Positions 29,684 to 39,665 of a stretch of 64,000 nt of DNA are shown here, one piece after another. Position 1 is the stretch's first letter. Every line of letters starts with the position of its first letter. Source of the DNA: Symsagittifera roscoffensis. Its lineage: Eukaryota; Xenacoelomorpha; Acoela; Convolutidae. Both the position numbers and the translations under genes were made by a program. Where the stretch lies: assembly GCF_963678635.1 (NCBI RefSeq), contig NC_087070.1:19809318-19873317 (forward strand). The letters run 5' to 3'. The notes below the pieces were generated by a model. The model was not told the origin of the DNA. It worked only from the letters and a program-made list of their open reading frames with translations, and made no database searches.

Positions 29684-30271
29684 ATGGAATCACCTAGGAG
29701 AAGAAGAATAGAAGGCTCTGCCAGAGTACCTTTCTTGGGAACGTTGCCCGAAGAAGATTGGGAAGTACATCACCGAGACCATGAGAGTAGGACGGGATGT
29801 AGATTGGACAGAGTGGCGTTCATGGAAGAAGTCCGGACAGTGGTTCAGAGCTATGGGACCCAGTCCATGTTGAAAGTAGCTCTCAATCGACCATTGATGC
29901 GGGAAGTCCTTGATAAACTTGATGAGTGTGAAGGGAGGTTGAGTGAGTTGTTAATTGATTCAGCCACTGATAAAAGTGAAGCGAACTCTCCCATCAAGAT
30001 GATACCGCAGGATGATAAAGGAGAGGTGGTATATCTGTCAAGAACCAGGAGGGGAACGATGCAATCGAAATTGGTGATTGATAAGATCAACGAGATGAAT
30101 ATGAAGTTAGGCAGCAAAGTGATACCGAGGAGAGTAGAAAAGACGAAGGTGGATTCAGAGATATCGATGAAAGCTGTCAATTCAGCGAAAAGAAAACGAG
30201 TCGAAGAGGTCATGGATTTGGGACAAGGTGATTATCAACTGCCTGGCACGGACAAAATATTAATGATGTAG
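29684..30271 (+). CDS. post-pol region, unknown, part 2
   Basis: The same frame as the preceding part resumes four bases after TGA, at MESPRRRRIEG. In B the matching text (HESPRRK...RVPSLSTLPGEEW) is continuous with the upstream part, so the TGA and Met in A are probably accidental. The 195 codons are charged and mostly helical, with a basic KRKRVEE stretch near the end that could be a nuclear localisation signal. A stop at 30271 and a frame change lead to the next piece. B counterpart: 38679-39665. Confidence 0.45.
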   Translation: MESPRRRRIEGSARVPFLGTLPEEDWEVHHRDHESRTGCRLDRVAFMEEVRTVVQSYGTQSMLKVALNRPLMREVLDKLDECEGRLSELLIDSATDKSEANSPIKMIPQDDKGEVVYLSRTRRGTMQSKLVIDKINEMNMKLGSKVIPRRVEKTKVDSEISMKAVNSAKRKRVEEVMDLGQGDYQLPGTDKILMM

Positions 30272-30273
30272 CG

Positions 30274-31750
30274 ATGGTGCCACCCATTCTCATGGCAGGG
30301 ATAAAGTCAACAGGTTACAAATCAAAAAGGAGTGACCGCACTCTGACTGGAGCAACTTTAGAAATGGAAATTCTCAGCCAATGTGGAGAAAACACAATGA
30401 AAGACTTTAAACCATCTCCCATGAACCAACCACGTAAAGGGAAGTGTCGCAGGACAACTAGTACCAGTGGAGTATAACCGACTGACAGTGTCGGAGACGG
30501 TGTCAATAGATGAACCCGCCGGTGGATACAGGGAGATGTTGGAATACAGAAACTCGGCTAGAGGGTATGTGATGGCTCTGGAAGACAAGAGTGCCATCGA
30601 GGGTTATCTGGAAACGATGTTGCAAGGCACCACCCTCAAGCAGAAGGCGTACGGGACTCTAGCGTCGTCTGAGATGCAGGCGGAAACGATCGAGCCATTA
30701 GTGAGCCTTCCATGGAAAGCAGTGGTGTTAAGGTACTTTGAAGAGGGGATGAGGACTACGCCGAGAATACACGCTCTCATGGCAGTACCTTACGTGAGAA
30801 CTGAATTACAACTGAGGTTCGCCTGGTGCATGATGGGATTAACTCACGGGGAATATGCCTCAGAAGAAAGGAAAAGGTCAAAAGAAGAAAAGGTATTCCT
30901 GATGACGAACCTGAGGGATCTGATAATCCAGGAGGGAATGGCAGTAGCGTGCGCGAAGCGGAGAGATGCTCTCTGTTTCATTCGATTCCTGATAGAGCAG
31001 ATTTCAGTACCAGCATTGAACACCTGTGTCAAGATGCTGAGGGAGGGCGATGAACGAGCAAAAGCCTTACTCTTGCTAGCACTGCTGGAAATGCATCAGA
31101 GCAAGCCGATGAGGGTGAATATGAAAGAACTTGAAGAGTTAGAGCCCATGAGGAAGATAGACGAAATCAGGAGATTTTCAAACAAGGAGCTGAGACTCAC
31201 TAAAGAATCTATGGGGGCACTGCCGAAATCCAGTGAATACCGTGGACCGATCAAGAAGAAGTCGTACAGCTACGTATCCGGAATCATAGGGATAGCGTAC
31301 AACCCTTTCTTGAGTGAAGACATACGCGATTGCTTCTTTGATTACGAGCAGGCAGTGTTGCTAAGATTCTGGACGTCGAGAATTGTAACGATTAAGAGCG
31401 CTAATAATCCGCAGACCAAATTGGGACTGGTCTTGGAAGAAGAGGTGACTGCACCTTCCGTACCAAAATCCGACAAAAAAGTGGAGTTTGGGTTGGGATT
31501 CTCAGATGAATTACTGAGAACGAGCTTGATGGTAGTGTGGGAACAGATGAGACCATCATGGTGTCCTAGTCCCAATGCTGACTCGATATTACGGGCGACA
31601 CAAGATGTGCAGAGGGAGCTGAATGCAGACTTTAACCTGCGTTACCTTAACATCATATATAATGTGATGATAACAGCATCTAGGAGCAACGGGGAAGACA
31701 AAGTGGAGTTGCCTGGCTGGGGGACCAGAAGACTGGGTCAGACCTGGTAG
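30274..31750 (+). CDS. post-pol region, unknown, part 3
   Basis: A 67-codon frame (30274-30477: ATLEMEILSQCGEN) passes by frameshift into a 427-codon frame (30467-31750). Conserved landmarks shared with B are LEME.ISQCG, SID.PAGGY.EML..RNSARG, IRRFSNKEL/VRRYSNNEL, YVSGI.G.AYNPF, FDYEQ.V.L.FW and a W.LM.PSWCP-like stretch. It contains a helical middle section (residues 85-220 of the long frame) that B lacks. There is no recognised domain and no transmembrane segment. Conservation of spaced aromatic and Gly residues over 250 positions argues for a folded protein. Confidence 0.5.
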
Positions 31751-31805
31751 TTGTCTGGCGGAGGTCTGTGGACTGGAAGGACACGTTTGTGGAGGTCTGG
31801 ATTGT

Positions 31806-32954
31806 GTGAAAACCCTAGAGAGACAACACCAGCAATTGACGATTTTGTTTGGGAATGTCGTGATGAAAGCAAAGACGGAAACGGGACTGATCGCAGATTG
31901 CCATGGAGGAGCTGAGGTGAATCTAGTGAATGTACTAGGATTCTACAGCATGTTTGGTTCTTTAGAGTCACTATTGAATCTAGAACAGAGACATGAGATG
32001 GTCACAGTAATCAGTGTAGAAGTGTTCTCAGGAGTTTTGCAAACTGAGCAGAAGCACATAGGAAAATGGAGAGAAGCGATCGAGGCGGAAATGAACATCA
32101 GACACAGTGAGACTTATTGTAGACCATCAGGAGCACCATATTTGGTGGGATCGACATTGGCTCCAATGTGCAAGAGCAGATACCCGGTGCATTTCGTAGC
32201 TGTGCATGTAAAGAGTACGAGAACGATCGTGGATCAAGCCTTCTCAGTGCCAAAGTGTGTGAGACTAACGAGAATGTCCGAAAAATCTTACGAGTTGCTA
32301 TGTAAGATGTTCTCAGCAGTTCCAGAGAGAACCAAGGAAGAGTTGGAGTCAATACTAGGAAAGAAGTTCATGGGATATGTGAGCGGGAACTTCAGTGACT
32401 TTGAGAGACAGAAACAGAATGGATCAACTGTCACAGATTACAATACAGTAGACGAGAATGATGAAGTCCACCGAGTGATGATGGAAGTAGAACCATTAAT
32501 GGAAGCTTCGGGAAAACGTAATTGAAGGAGCATCATGTTGACACATGACGAGTTTCCCTGCCACTGCTTGCTGCAGACCTGGTGGTATCCCAAGCGTAGT
32601 AATCTGACGTTGATCTGGGACTCTGGAGAGCTGCTCTCCATGGGTTTACCAGACTCATCACGGCCCATAACAATAGTGATAGTGGGAGTTATGATGGCGA
32701 TACGATGGCTGGAAGCTCATGTGAGAGAGAACAATAGACAGGAAGTGCCAACGAGAGAACAATTGCAGAAATTGGATTGTCTAAAAGATTTAGATCTTTT
32801 TGAGACAACGTGCAAGATTCTAAACATTCCGATAGAAGTGAAAAAGATATGGGCAAGAAGACGATTGATGCCATGGTTCAGAGCTAACATGACTGCATGG
32901 TTGTACGAATATGCCAAAAAGCATATGTCGAAGCACGGCAGAGTGTACAGTTGA
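31806..32954 (+). CDS. post-pol region, unknown, part 4
   Basis: One frame with a single in-frame TGA at 32523, where B has Arg. Shared with B: ETGLIADCHGG, a Y.RP.G..YLVGS..AP stretch, DQ.FSVPKCVRL.RMSE.SY, then E.PCHCL.QT.WYPKR.NL and DLF.TTC. This is among the best-conserved cargo between A and B, with roughly half of residues identical by eye. The paired Cys/His (CHC) and many aromatics suggest a structured, perhaps metal-binding domain, but I recognise no family. B counterpart: 36577-38052. Confidence 0.55.
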
Positions 32955-33206
32955 TATCAGCTGGACATTGGAGCAGGAGCATTCAAGCGAGCTTTCGTGA
33001 CTCATCGGAATGCAGTGACCACCGCTGTAAAAAGAATTTCCAGGACAAGTGAACGTAGTGGAAAGGAGAAGGAAGAGATGTTGAAGGAAGATTTGGAGAG
33101 AAACGTGACGTTGTGTCTCCACAACGGCTTCTGCAGGAACAGAGAATCTAACGTGGATCCCCTACCTTGTTGTAAACAGAGGGTAGAAGAGCAGAACAGA
33201 AACTGA
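32955..33206 (+). CDS. small conserved Cys-rich C-terminal segment
   Basis: The previous frame continues past TGA at 32952 and stays open to 33206. It holds LCLHNGFCRNRE and, 13 residues on, LPCCK. B has the same peptide on the minus strand at 36350-36470 (LCLHNSFCRNRE, then LLPCCK). Four cysteines with conserved spacing at the extreme 3' end of the coding region suggest a metal-binding or disulphide-linked tail. It could be the true C-terminus of part 4, with the TGA being a mutation, or a separate small ORF. Confidence 0.5.
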   Translation, partial: YQLDIGAGAFKRAFVTHRNAVTTAVKRISRTSERSGKEKEEMLKEDLERNVTLCLHNGFCRNRESNVDPLPCCKQRVEEQNRN

Positions 33207-33995
33207 AAGTGCAGAGTCAGTGTCACAGGAGGAAGAGATGGAACATTGACAAATGGTCGAAAGAACAAGATGCAAAAAGAAAGAAAATTAGAAGAATTTA
33301 GAAGTTTTAGAACTTCTAAGCGACGAGAAGAAGAGAAACAAAGGTGTGATGAAAGAGAAGAAGTTAAAACTCAGAATTAAACTCAGAATTAAACTCAGAA
33401 AAAAACTCAAGTGAAAAACTAAGCAACCAAGTTGTAATTGAAGACTGAAACATTTAGTTGAGTTTTGAACATTAAAGAATTTTTTACAATTATAAATTCG
33501 CATTTTGATTTTAGTTAGCGGCTTTAGAGACACTTACTATTTATTTAGAAATGCTTGAGTAAAGAGTATATTTAAATATTCCAGCCTGCATGACTGTTTT
33601 TAATCAACTAGGAGAACTGATCACTTTGTGGTGACATAAAGGGCTTGGGTAATCTCTTGAAGAGGGAGATTGTTTCATTGTTTTTTTCTAACCACAGAGT
33701 TTCTAAAGAAGCATAGTAGGATAATTTTAGCTTTTTGGTTGGCAGGACTGTCCTGCAAACCATTACCTTTTAAAACCTAGGGGAAAAAGTTTTAGTTCAG
33801 GGCATTGACGTCAGAAAAAATGTTTTATCTTAGGTCATATCCTCAAAGTGCAGATTAGTGAGAAAATTTAGAAGGCTATAGCAATGTAGTATGATGCCAT
33901 TTATATTCTGCAGTGAGTCGATATGACGTAGATAAAAGTAATTTCGTGCATTTTGTAAATTCTGTTCGATGACACTGTACCAACTTTACGAATAT
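33207..33995 (+). other. element A 3' UTR
   Basis: No coding sequence. Purine-rich near 33250-33420, with a short tandem ACTCAGAATTAA repeat at 33368-33405. The rest is AT-rich. No gene is recognised. Confidence 0.5.
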
Positions 33996-34067
33996 TGCGA
34001 GACTCAATGGGGACTATACTTGCGAGACTCAATGGGGAATACTGCGAGACTCAATGTCCGGGGAGTA
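33996..34067 (+). repeat. three tandem GCGAGACTCAATG repeats and the polypurine tract
   Basis: TGCGAGACTCAATG occurs three times (33996, 34021, 34043) at 22-25-bp spacing, ending in TGTCCGGGGAGTA directly before the LTR at 34068. The purine-rich CCGGGGAG is the likely plus-strand primer (polypurine tract) for reverse transcription, though it is short. Confidence 0.6.
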
Positions 34068-34969
34068 TGTAACATTCGACCAGAATGGACAAAAATGCAG
34101 ATGAAGCAATTTCGAATTTTTAGCAGCGAACCTTCCGAATTGGCGGTTTTGAAAGAATAAGAGCGTTATTCGGACGATTGGACAAATCGTGAAGGCTGAA
34201 GGATTCGGAAATTTGTAAATCTTAAAAATTCGAATTGATGACGTAATAATTCTAAAAAACGTCAAAAACAGCCATTTTGGAGAAAAACCAAAAAATAGAC
34301 ACAACAACAAGAACAGTAGTTGCGACGATAACAACGAAAAAACTTAGAATCGGAATTAGAGACGAGCAGAAATAGCAGAGACCGTTCCGAGTTGCAACTA
34401 TTGTGTCGCTACAATAGTTGCAAGGCCGTTGCGAACAACGATGAAGGGTAGAAGACAGCCTTCCGGAAGGAAAATAGAGGTCTTATTTCCCCGGATTCGA
34501 GAATCTGGAGGGGTCTCGGGACTGAAACTCATAGCATTTTACATAAACTTTTAGCTTCCCTATTATGTCCTGAGTTGAACTTAATTAACATCTGATTTCA
34601 TTTTGCTAGGATGAGAAGCTAGGAGTTGGGGGAAAGGGTTGATCCATCTTCGATGGAGATGATGATTTTTATCTACTGAGCAAAAACAATAATAATTCAA
34701 TAAATAGTAGTAGCCGTGTTTTTAGGAGTGACCTCGTGGTCTGGGGATACTGAGACCCAGCCATGAGCTCACTATTTTGCATGTAATTAAGTTAATTTGA
34801 GCGTTCTGGTCGAAGCTGGAGAACAGTAACGTTTTGGTCGACCCGATGTTGGAAAGACCACCAAAAGAACTGGCTTTGTTAGAGACGGTTAAAAGCATGT
34901 AAAGCTCTGTTTAGACGTTGGCCCTAGCTTTATTTTCCGTCGATATGTATATTCCGGGCGAATGTTACA
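34068..34969 (+). repeat. element A 3' LTR
   Basis: A 902-bp LTR begins TGTAACATTCG and ends CGAATGTTACA, an 11-bp perfect terminal inverted repeat. A candidate polyadenylation signal AATAAA is at 34699-34704. It matches the 5' copies up to 34923; the last 46 bp have no counterpart at the 5' end. There is an 18-bp insertion near 34411 relative to the 5' LTR. ACT flanks the insertion (9046-9048 and 34970-34972). Confidence 0.85.
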
Positions 34970-35561
34970 ACTACGTGATTGCTATTATAAACACGGCTCG
35001 AGTATCTTATTTTACTATTGGAGATGGATTGACCCTTTCCTCTTACTTGCTACTCATATTCTAAAATATCAAATAATACCGGTGTTAATTCAAAGGCTTA
35101 TGGCATCAGAGTAGCTGAAAAGTCAGTTTTCTATAGTCCTTCACCATATACTGTCTCTGTGTGACCGAGCCTCCGCTACCGTGATTTCACTGTAATAACG
35201 TCGTTATTAGTACCAATTCCGGGCACGGGAGGTTACTGCTGTTTTCTTCTTCCCCACTGAAGCCTCCTTTCCGTCTGTTGTCTCTAATTAGCTGTCTTAT
35301 CGTGCGTGATCGTCATGATAAAGGGCTTCGTTTTTTCTATATCTTCTACCAACTTTCTCTTGCTATTTCAGCTGTTGTTCTGTTTTCTTCTGTTTTTCGG
35401 CGCAAAATGGCCGTTTTAGCATTTCTCAGAAATGTGTCGTCGCAATTCGAGTTTTTGGCAGTTAAAAATTCCAGAACATTCTGACCCTCCTTTTTACTAA
35501 TAAATGATATTTAAGGCCTCTAGTTCTAATTTTGTGTTGTGCCGGAAGGTTAGGCTGTGCC
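34970..35561 (-). repeat. element B 3' LTR, main piece
   Basis: This aligns throughout with the B 5' LTR (61973-62573), for example the ACGTGATTGCTATTA block and the CTTATCGTGCGTGATCGTCA block. The homology stops at GCTGTGCC on both, marking the LTR start in B sense. Together with 8872-9048 it makes up the full 3' LTR before A inserted. Confidence 0.85.
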
Positions 35562-36349
35562 TCATTGATCGCATAACACCGGGTTATCGTCAAAAAGTGT
35601 TCCAGTTCTCTATAATCGACCTTACAAATCGCTTAGAAAATGAAATTTATCCACGCCACCTCAACTCACTTGTGTCACAAACGGCATAATACTACATCTC
35701 ACTGCCTTTCAACTTTTTCACAAAGTTATTTTCTGTCTACTTACGTCATCTTGCCATAAAATTTCATTCCGCACCCGCTTGATTAAAAGTTTGGGACGTG
35801 GCACCGGCCACGCACCCGTTAAAATTAAGTTAATGTCACTCACCAAGTATAATCCGTTATTTATGCTGTCGTCCTCAATATTAAAACTAAGAAACTCTGT
35901 GGCTAGGAAAGTAATGAGGTAATCACCCTCTTCGTGCGAGCGTACCCAAACCTACCAGATTGCCACACAGTGAACACGTGTCTTACACAGGTTAAAAACT
36001 TCAGTCGGGTTTAAATAGCTAAATATACTCACCTATGCTCTCTATACATATGTAAATAGCATCAACTAAAATTTTCATTTTCAATTAACAATTGCAACAA
36101 TTAAACAATTCTCACTGTTTCCAACAAAATCAAGGTCTGCATTTAACTCAGCCCTATCAAAACAAAAAGTTTAAAAGTTTCAATGATCAATCTTAGTTGA
36201 TTGGTATCAGTTTTGACGCACAAAGACAATTAAATTTTTCTCCTTCTCTCTCAATCTCGTGTTATATCTCGTCACTTCATTGCTTCTTGTCCTTGATCTT
36301 CTGTCTCGCTGACTTTCTCCAGCATGTCTACGGAGTTGCAGGCCGTGCC
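35562..36349 (-). other. element B 3' UTR
   Basis: AT-rich non-coding sequence between the B LTR and the last conserved coding peptide. No gene is recognised, and I see no clear polypurine tract beside the LTR. Confidence 0.5.
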
Positions 36350-36470
36350 CCAACTCTCCTGCTCTACAAACTCGGTTTGCAACAAGGTAGCAAGTCCACA
36401 TTCACCTATTGCTCCCGGTTCCTGCAAAAGCTGTTGTGCAGGCACAGGCTCACAACCCGCTCTAGGTCAG
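36350..36470 (-). pseudogene. B copy of the small Cys-rich segment
   Basis: The reading LCLHNSFCRNRE and LLPCCK matches element A at 33100-33180, with an in-frame TAG between the two cysteine pairs. This confirms that the A segment is real coding sequence. The frame here is broken. Confidence 0.5.
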
Positions 36471-36576
36471 CTCATAAGACCTCTCTCTTTTCGGCTTCAA
36501 TAACACAAGGCGCTCCAGCTACTCGCTTCATTTCTGTGCTTTAGGAATGCTCTCTTATAGAGTCCCGGTCCTATAT

Positions 36577-38052
36577 CTAGCTGGAGGATTGATAGGCTTC
36601 CATGTTGCTAGACGTTTGACGCTTCGCGCGTTCATACATCCATAACGTCATCACTGCAAGGAACCAAGACATCAACTTTTGCCTTGAACATATCCTCTCA
36701 ATGGCTTTGGGTATCCTCAGAACATTGCAGGTGGTTCTGAAAAGATCTAAGTTGCGGTTCATCTTCACGTTGCTTAGTTGCTCAGGTGTCGGTACGGCCG
36801 TCTCCTGCTCACTCGTGCCCGCGTTGGCTTCTAAACATCTTACCGCCAGCATGGCATTAACCGCCAGGTTTGACACCTGTTGGTTTTGGTCGGGCAACCC
36901 CGGGGAGTACAACTCCTCCACGTCCCACACTAACACCAGATTCCTGCGTTTAGGGTACCATAACGTCTGCGCCAGGCAGTGACAAGGATACTCCCCATGG
37001 GTCATCAAGATGTTCCTTCGCGTTCGGTACACTGAAGCTCCCAGCAATGATTCCACTTCCATCTTAATCATGTGTACATCGTCCTTTTCATCCATGGTGG
37101 GGAATTCGGTGAATAACGCTCCGCTCGCCTTCTTCTTCTGGAACTCACTCACATTACCCTCACTCAACCTCATGAACTCTTCACCCACTACGTCCTGCAA
37201 CTCGCCTTCAGATCTCTTTGTGACGGCCCGAATGATCTTCGTCAGTAAATCATATGACCTTTCCGACATCCTGGCCAACCTCACGCACTTTGGCACAGAG
37301 AAGAGTTGGTCGACTAACACCTGCTGTGTCCTCGCGTCCATCACCATCATGTGCGTAGAGTACCTACTATTGCAATATGGTGCAGAGCTCGAACCCACCA
37401 GATATTTCGAACCAGTAGGTCTATGATAGGCCTCACTGTCTTTCAAATTCATCTCGTTCTCCAGAGCCTCTCGCCAACCTCCAATCTTTTGCTCAGTCTG
37501 CTACGCTCCAGGGAACACTTCTACGCTAAGGGACGTCACTAGACCATGGGCACGCTCCTGGCGTTCCGGTGATTCTATAGAGCTCGTGATACTGCAAAAT
37601 CCCAAGGCAGTGATCAAGTTCACTTCTGTAACTCCATGACAGTCCGCAATCAACTCCATTCCACTCTTGTCCGACATGATCAAACTCCCATACAATTGAG
37701 CCAGTGGGCGATGCTGCTCACTCAGCGTATTCAGGCAATGCCCCGAGTTACACACATGCCTGTCCTTTCCGCTACTGTGGGCTAGACAGGTACCCTGTCT
37801 CAACCAATCACCAGAGAGATTTCCCTCGGATGGTTCCGTGGATGAGTTGCTCTTCTGCTTCGTTATCTTCAGGGCCAGCAGATGGTGTATCATGGCCAAA
37901 TCGTGTAAGCTCGCGTCATCATCCAAGTCCAATGTGACATCGGCCGTCAAAACCCAGATTAGGTCGGCCTTTGGATGTGGACACCAAGAAGGCTCCATGA
38001 GTTCCCACATGGTTACTAAGCTGGTTTTCAAGGACCGTCCCAAGAACCACAA
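36577..38052 (-). pseudogene. B post-pol unknown region, part 4
   Basis: A 291-codon frame (36577-37452) and a 183-codon frame (37501-38052) are joined by a short break. They match A 31500-32954: a W.LMEPSWCP-like start, GMELIADCHG, YLVGSSSAPY, LFSVPKCVRLARMSE, YPCHCLAQTLWYPKR and LFRTTC. This part is better preserved than most of B. Function unknown. Confidence 0.55.
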
Positions 38053-38663
38053 TCAAAGCTCACTTGCCCCTTCAGCTCGGGAACCGAGGGTTCGACCACT
38101 CGTTCTTCCAAAACAATTCCCAGCCTGGGTTGTTCCATCATCAACATGCCAATTTCTTTGACCCGCTCAACCCAGAAATCAAGTACTACAACTTGCTCAT
38201 AGTCGAAGTACGCTTCCCCGGCTCCCTCATTCACGAAGGGATTATATGCCATCCCTGGTATGCCAGACACATATTGGAACGACTTCAACTTCCCCAGTGT
38301 TGAATAGTCTTTCTGTCCCCTGACTGCTTCAATTAACTCCCGGCTCACTTTCAACTCATTGTTGGAATACCTTCTCACTTCTTCCAACCTGCGACAGCTC
38401 TCCATGTCGTTCGACTCCTTATCCCATTCCTCTTCAGGCAACGTGCTCAGGGAGGGTACCCTCATGGTCTCGTCAATTCTTTTCCTCCTTGGTGATTCAT
38501 GGAGCAGTTTCTGTATGTCCCTACTCCGGTAGTCAATTGCCAGGCCTATTGGATCCACTGGGGATAAGCTAGCCGGCGCCTCCCTCGTAGGGGACATCAC
38601 CGTGCCGTAATCTTTCCGACTCAGATTAGAGTTCTCGGTCAGCTCCTTCAAATACTCTTGCAT
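38028..38663 (-). pseudogene. B post-pol unknown region, part 3, with internal replacement
   Basis: Residues 85-211 match A part 3 (VRRYSNNEL, FQYVSGI.GMAYNPF, YFDYEQVVVLDFW). Residues 25-80 are instead a copy of a segment that belongs upstream (39412-39577: SPVDPIGLAIDYR, HESPRRK, VPSLSTLPEEEW). About 500 bp present in A at this place is missing. The exchange looks like a template-switch event during reverse transcription. Confidence 0.6.
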
Positions 38664-38678
38664 GGCTTGCTTCTCATC

Positions 38679-39665
38679 TCAGGCCAAGTGTCCTCTCGCG
38701 GAATTCCTTGCCTTAAGCATCTCTATATAACCCCCTGCTGGATCTCCCATGTGGATTGAGTCTGGCACTCTGATCCGACCATACTCGACTACGCCGAGTT
38801 GTCCCTCCAGCTTCATCCGGGCCATGTTGGTTCGCGAGGGCTTGTAATCATCAAGTCCCCCAGATCCACACTGACTGATGACTTCCATTTCGAGCTTCGT
38901 GTCCGCCAAAGTCCGTGCGCTTTTCTTCGATCTTGTGGCCGTTGTGGGCAAACCTGCCAATCGCATAGGGGGTATTAGGATCTCTTTTTCTCCCCCGGCC
39001 AGCGTCGCACAATCTCCTTGTCCACTCTCACTTGCACGAGCTATTCTTGCCAACGAGGCCACCACTGCACTGGCTTTCGACTTCACCACTTTCTGATTCA
39101 CAGTTTTGCTTCCTGTCTTCCCTTTCAACCTCTTCAGCCCTTTCTTGGCTCGCCTGACGGGTAATTTTCTCGTAGTCTGCTGATCATCGGCACTGTTCTT
39201 TGTAACTGACTCGGTCAAAAGATCAGACTCTACGGAGCTCATTAGTTTTTCAGGAACTTCGCGCATGATGGGTTGGTTTAACCCCACCTTCGTTACAGAC
39301 TGCGTCCCGTACCTGCGCATCACGTCTCATGTCCTTTCCTTGAAGGTCACTCGGTTCCAGGTCACTCCTGCCTTGCGTTCAAGCTCACTCTAGTATCTCT
39401 CCCATTCCTCTCCAGGCAACGTGCTCAGGGAGGGTACCCTCATGGTCTCGTCAATTATTTTCCTCCTTGGTGATTCATGGAGCAGTTTCTGTATGTCCCT
39501 AATCCGGTAGTCAATTGCCAGGCCTATTGGATCCACTGGGGATAAACTGGCCGGCGCTTCCCCCGTAGGGGACATGAAAGACGATGGTGTCATCAGTAAT
39601 AGATTTCCTTCGACTTCCCCATCGTCGTCATCACTGAACTGGTATTCCATTAAATCTCTCTCCAA
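38679..39665 (-). pseudogene. B post-pol unknown region, part 2
   Basis: Two frames, 39390-39665 (FSDDDDGEVEG, then HESPRRKIIDETMRVPSLS) and 38679-39323 (YGTQSVTKVGLNQPIMREV, KLEMEVISQCG, GDPAGGYIEML). They follow A 29500-30560 in order. Between the conserved parts the sequence is basic and Lys/Ala-rich. Broken at about 39330-39390. Confidence 0.5.

Larger units (their letters stand above)
9049..34969 (+). mobile_element. giant Ty3/Gypsy LTR retrotransposon A
   Basis: A 25.9-kb plus-strand element (about 23.3 kb without its tandem duplication) starts TGTAACATTCG at 9049 and ends CGAATGTTACA at 34969. It is flanked by ACT on both sides, inside the B 3' LTR. The order is LTR, leader with repeated GGAGGGGTC motif, gag, protease, an RT reduced to its YVDD end, RNase H, spacer, integrase, macrodomain, coiled-coil ORF, SGNH hydrolase, remnant of a second SGNH-like domain, a long unrecognised region, 3' UTR and LTR. 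Normal Ty3/Gypsy elements are 5-10 kb. The extra length is mostly coding sequence downstream of pol. Frameshifts and the RT deletion make this copy non-autonomous. Confidence 0.9.

Noticed and set aside
28202-32954. Envelope-type gene
   Set aside because: No signal peptide, transmembrane segment or cleavage site could be seen in A or B.
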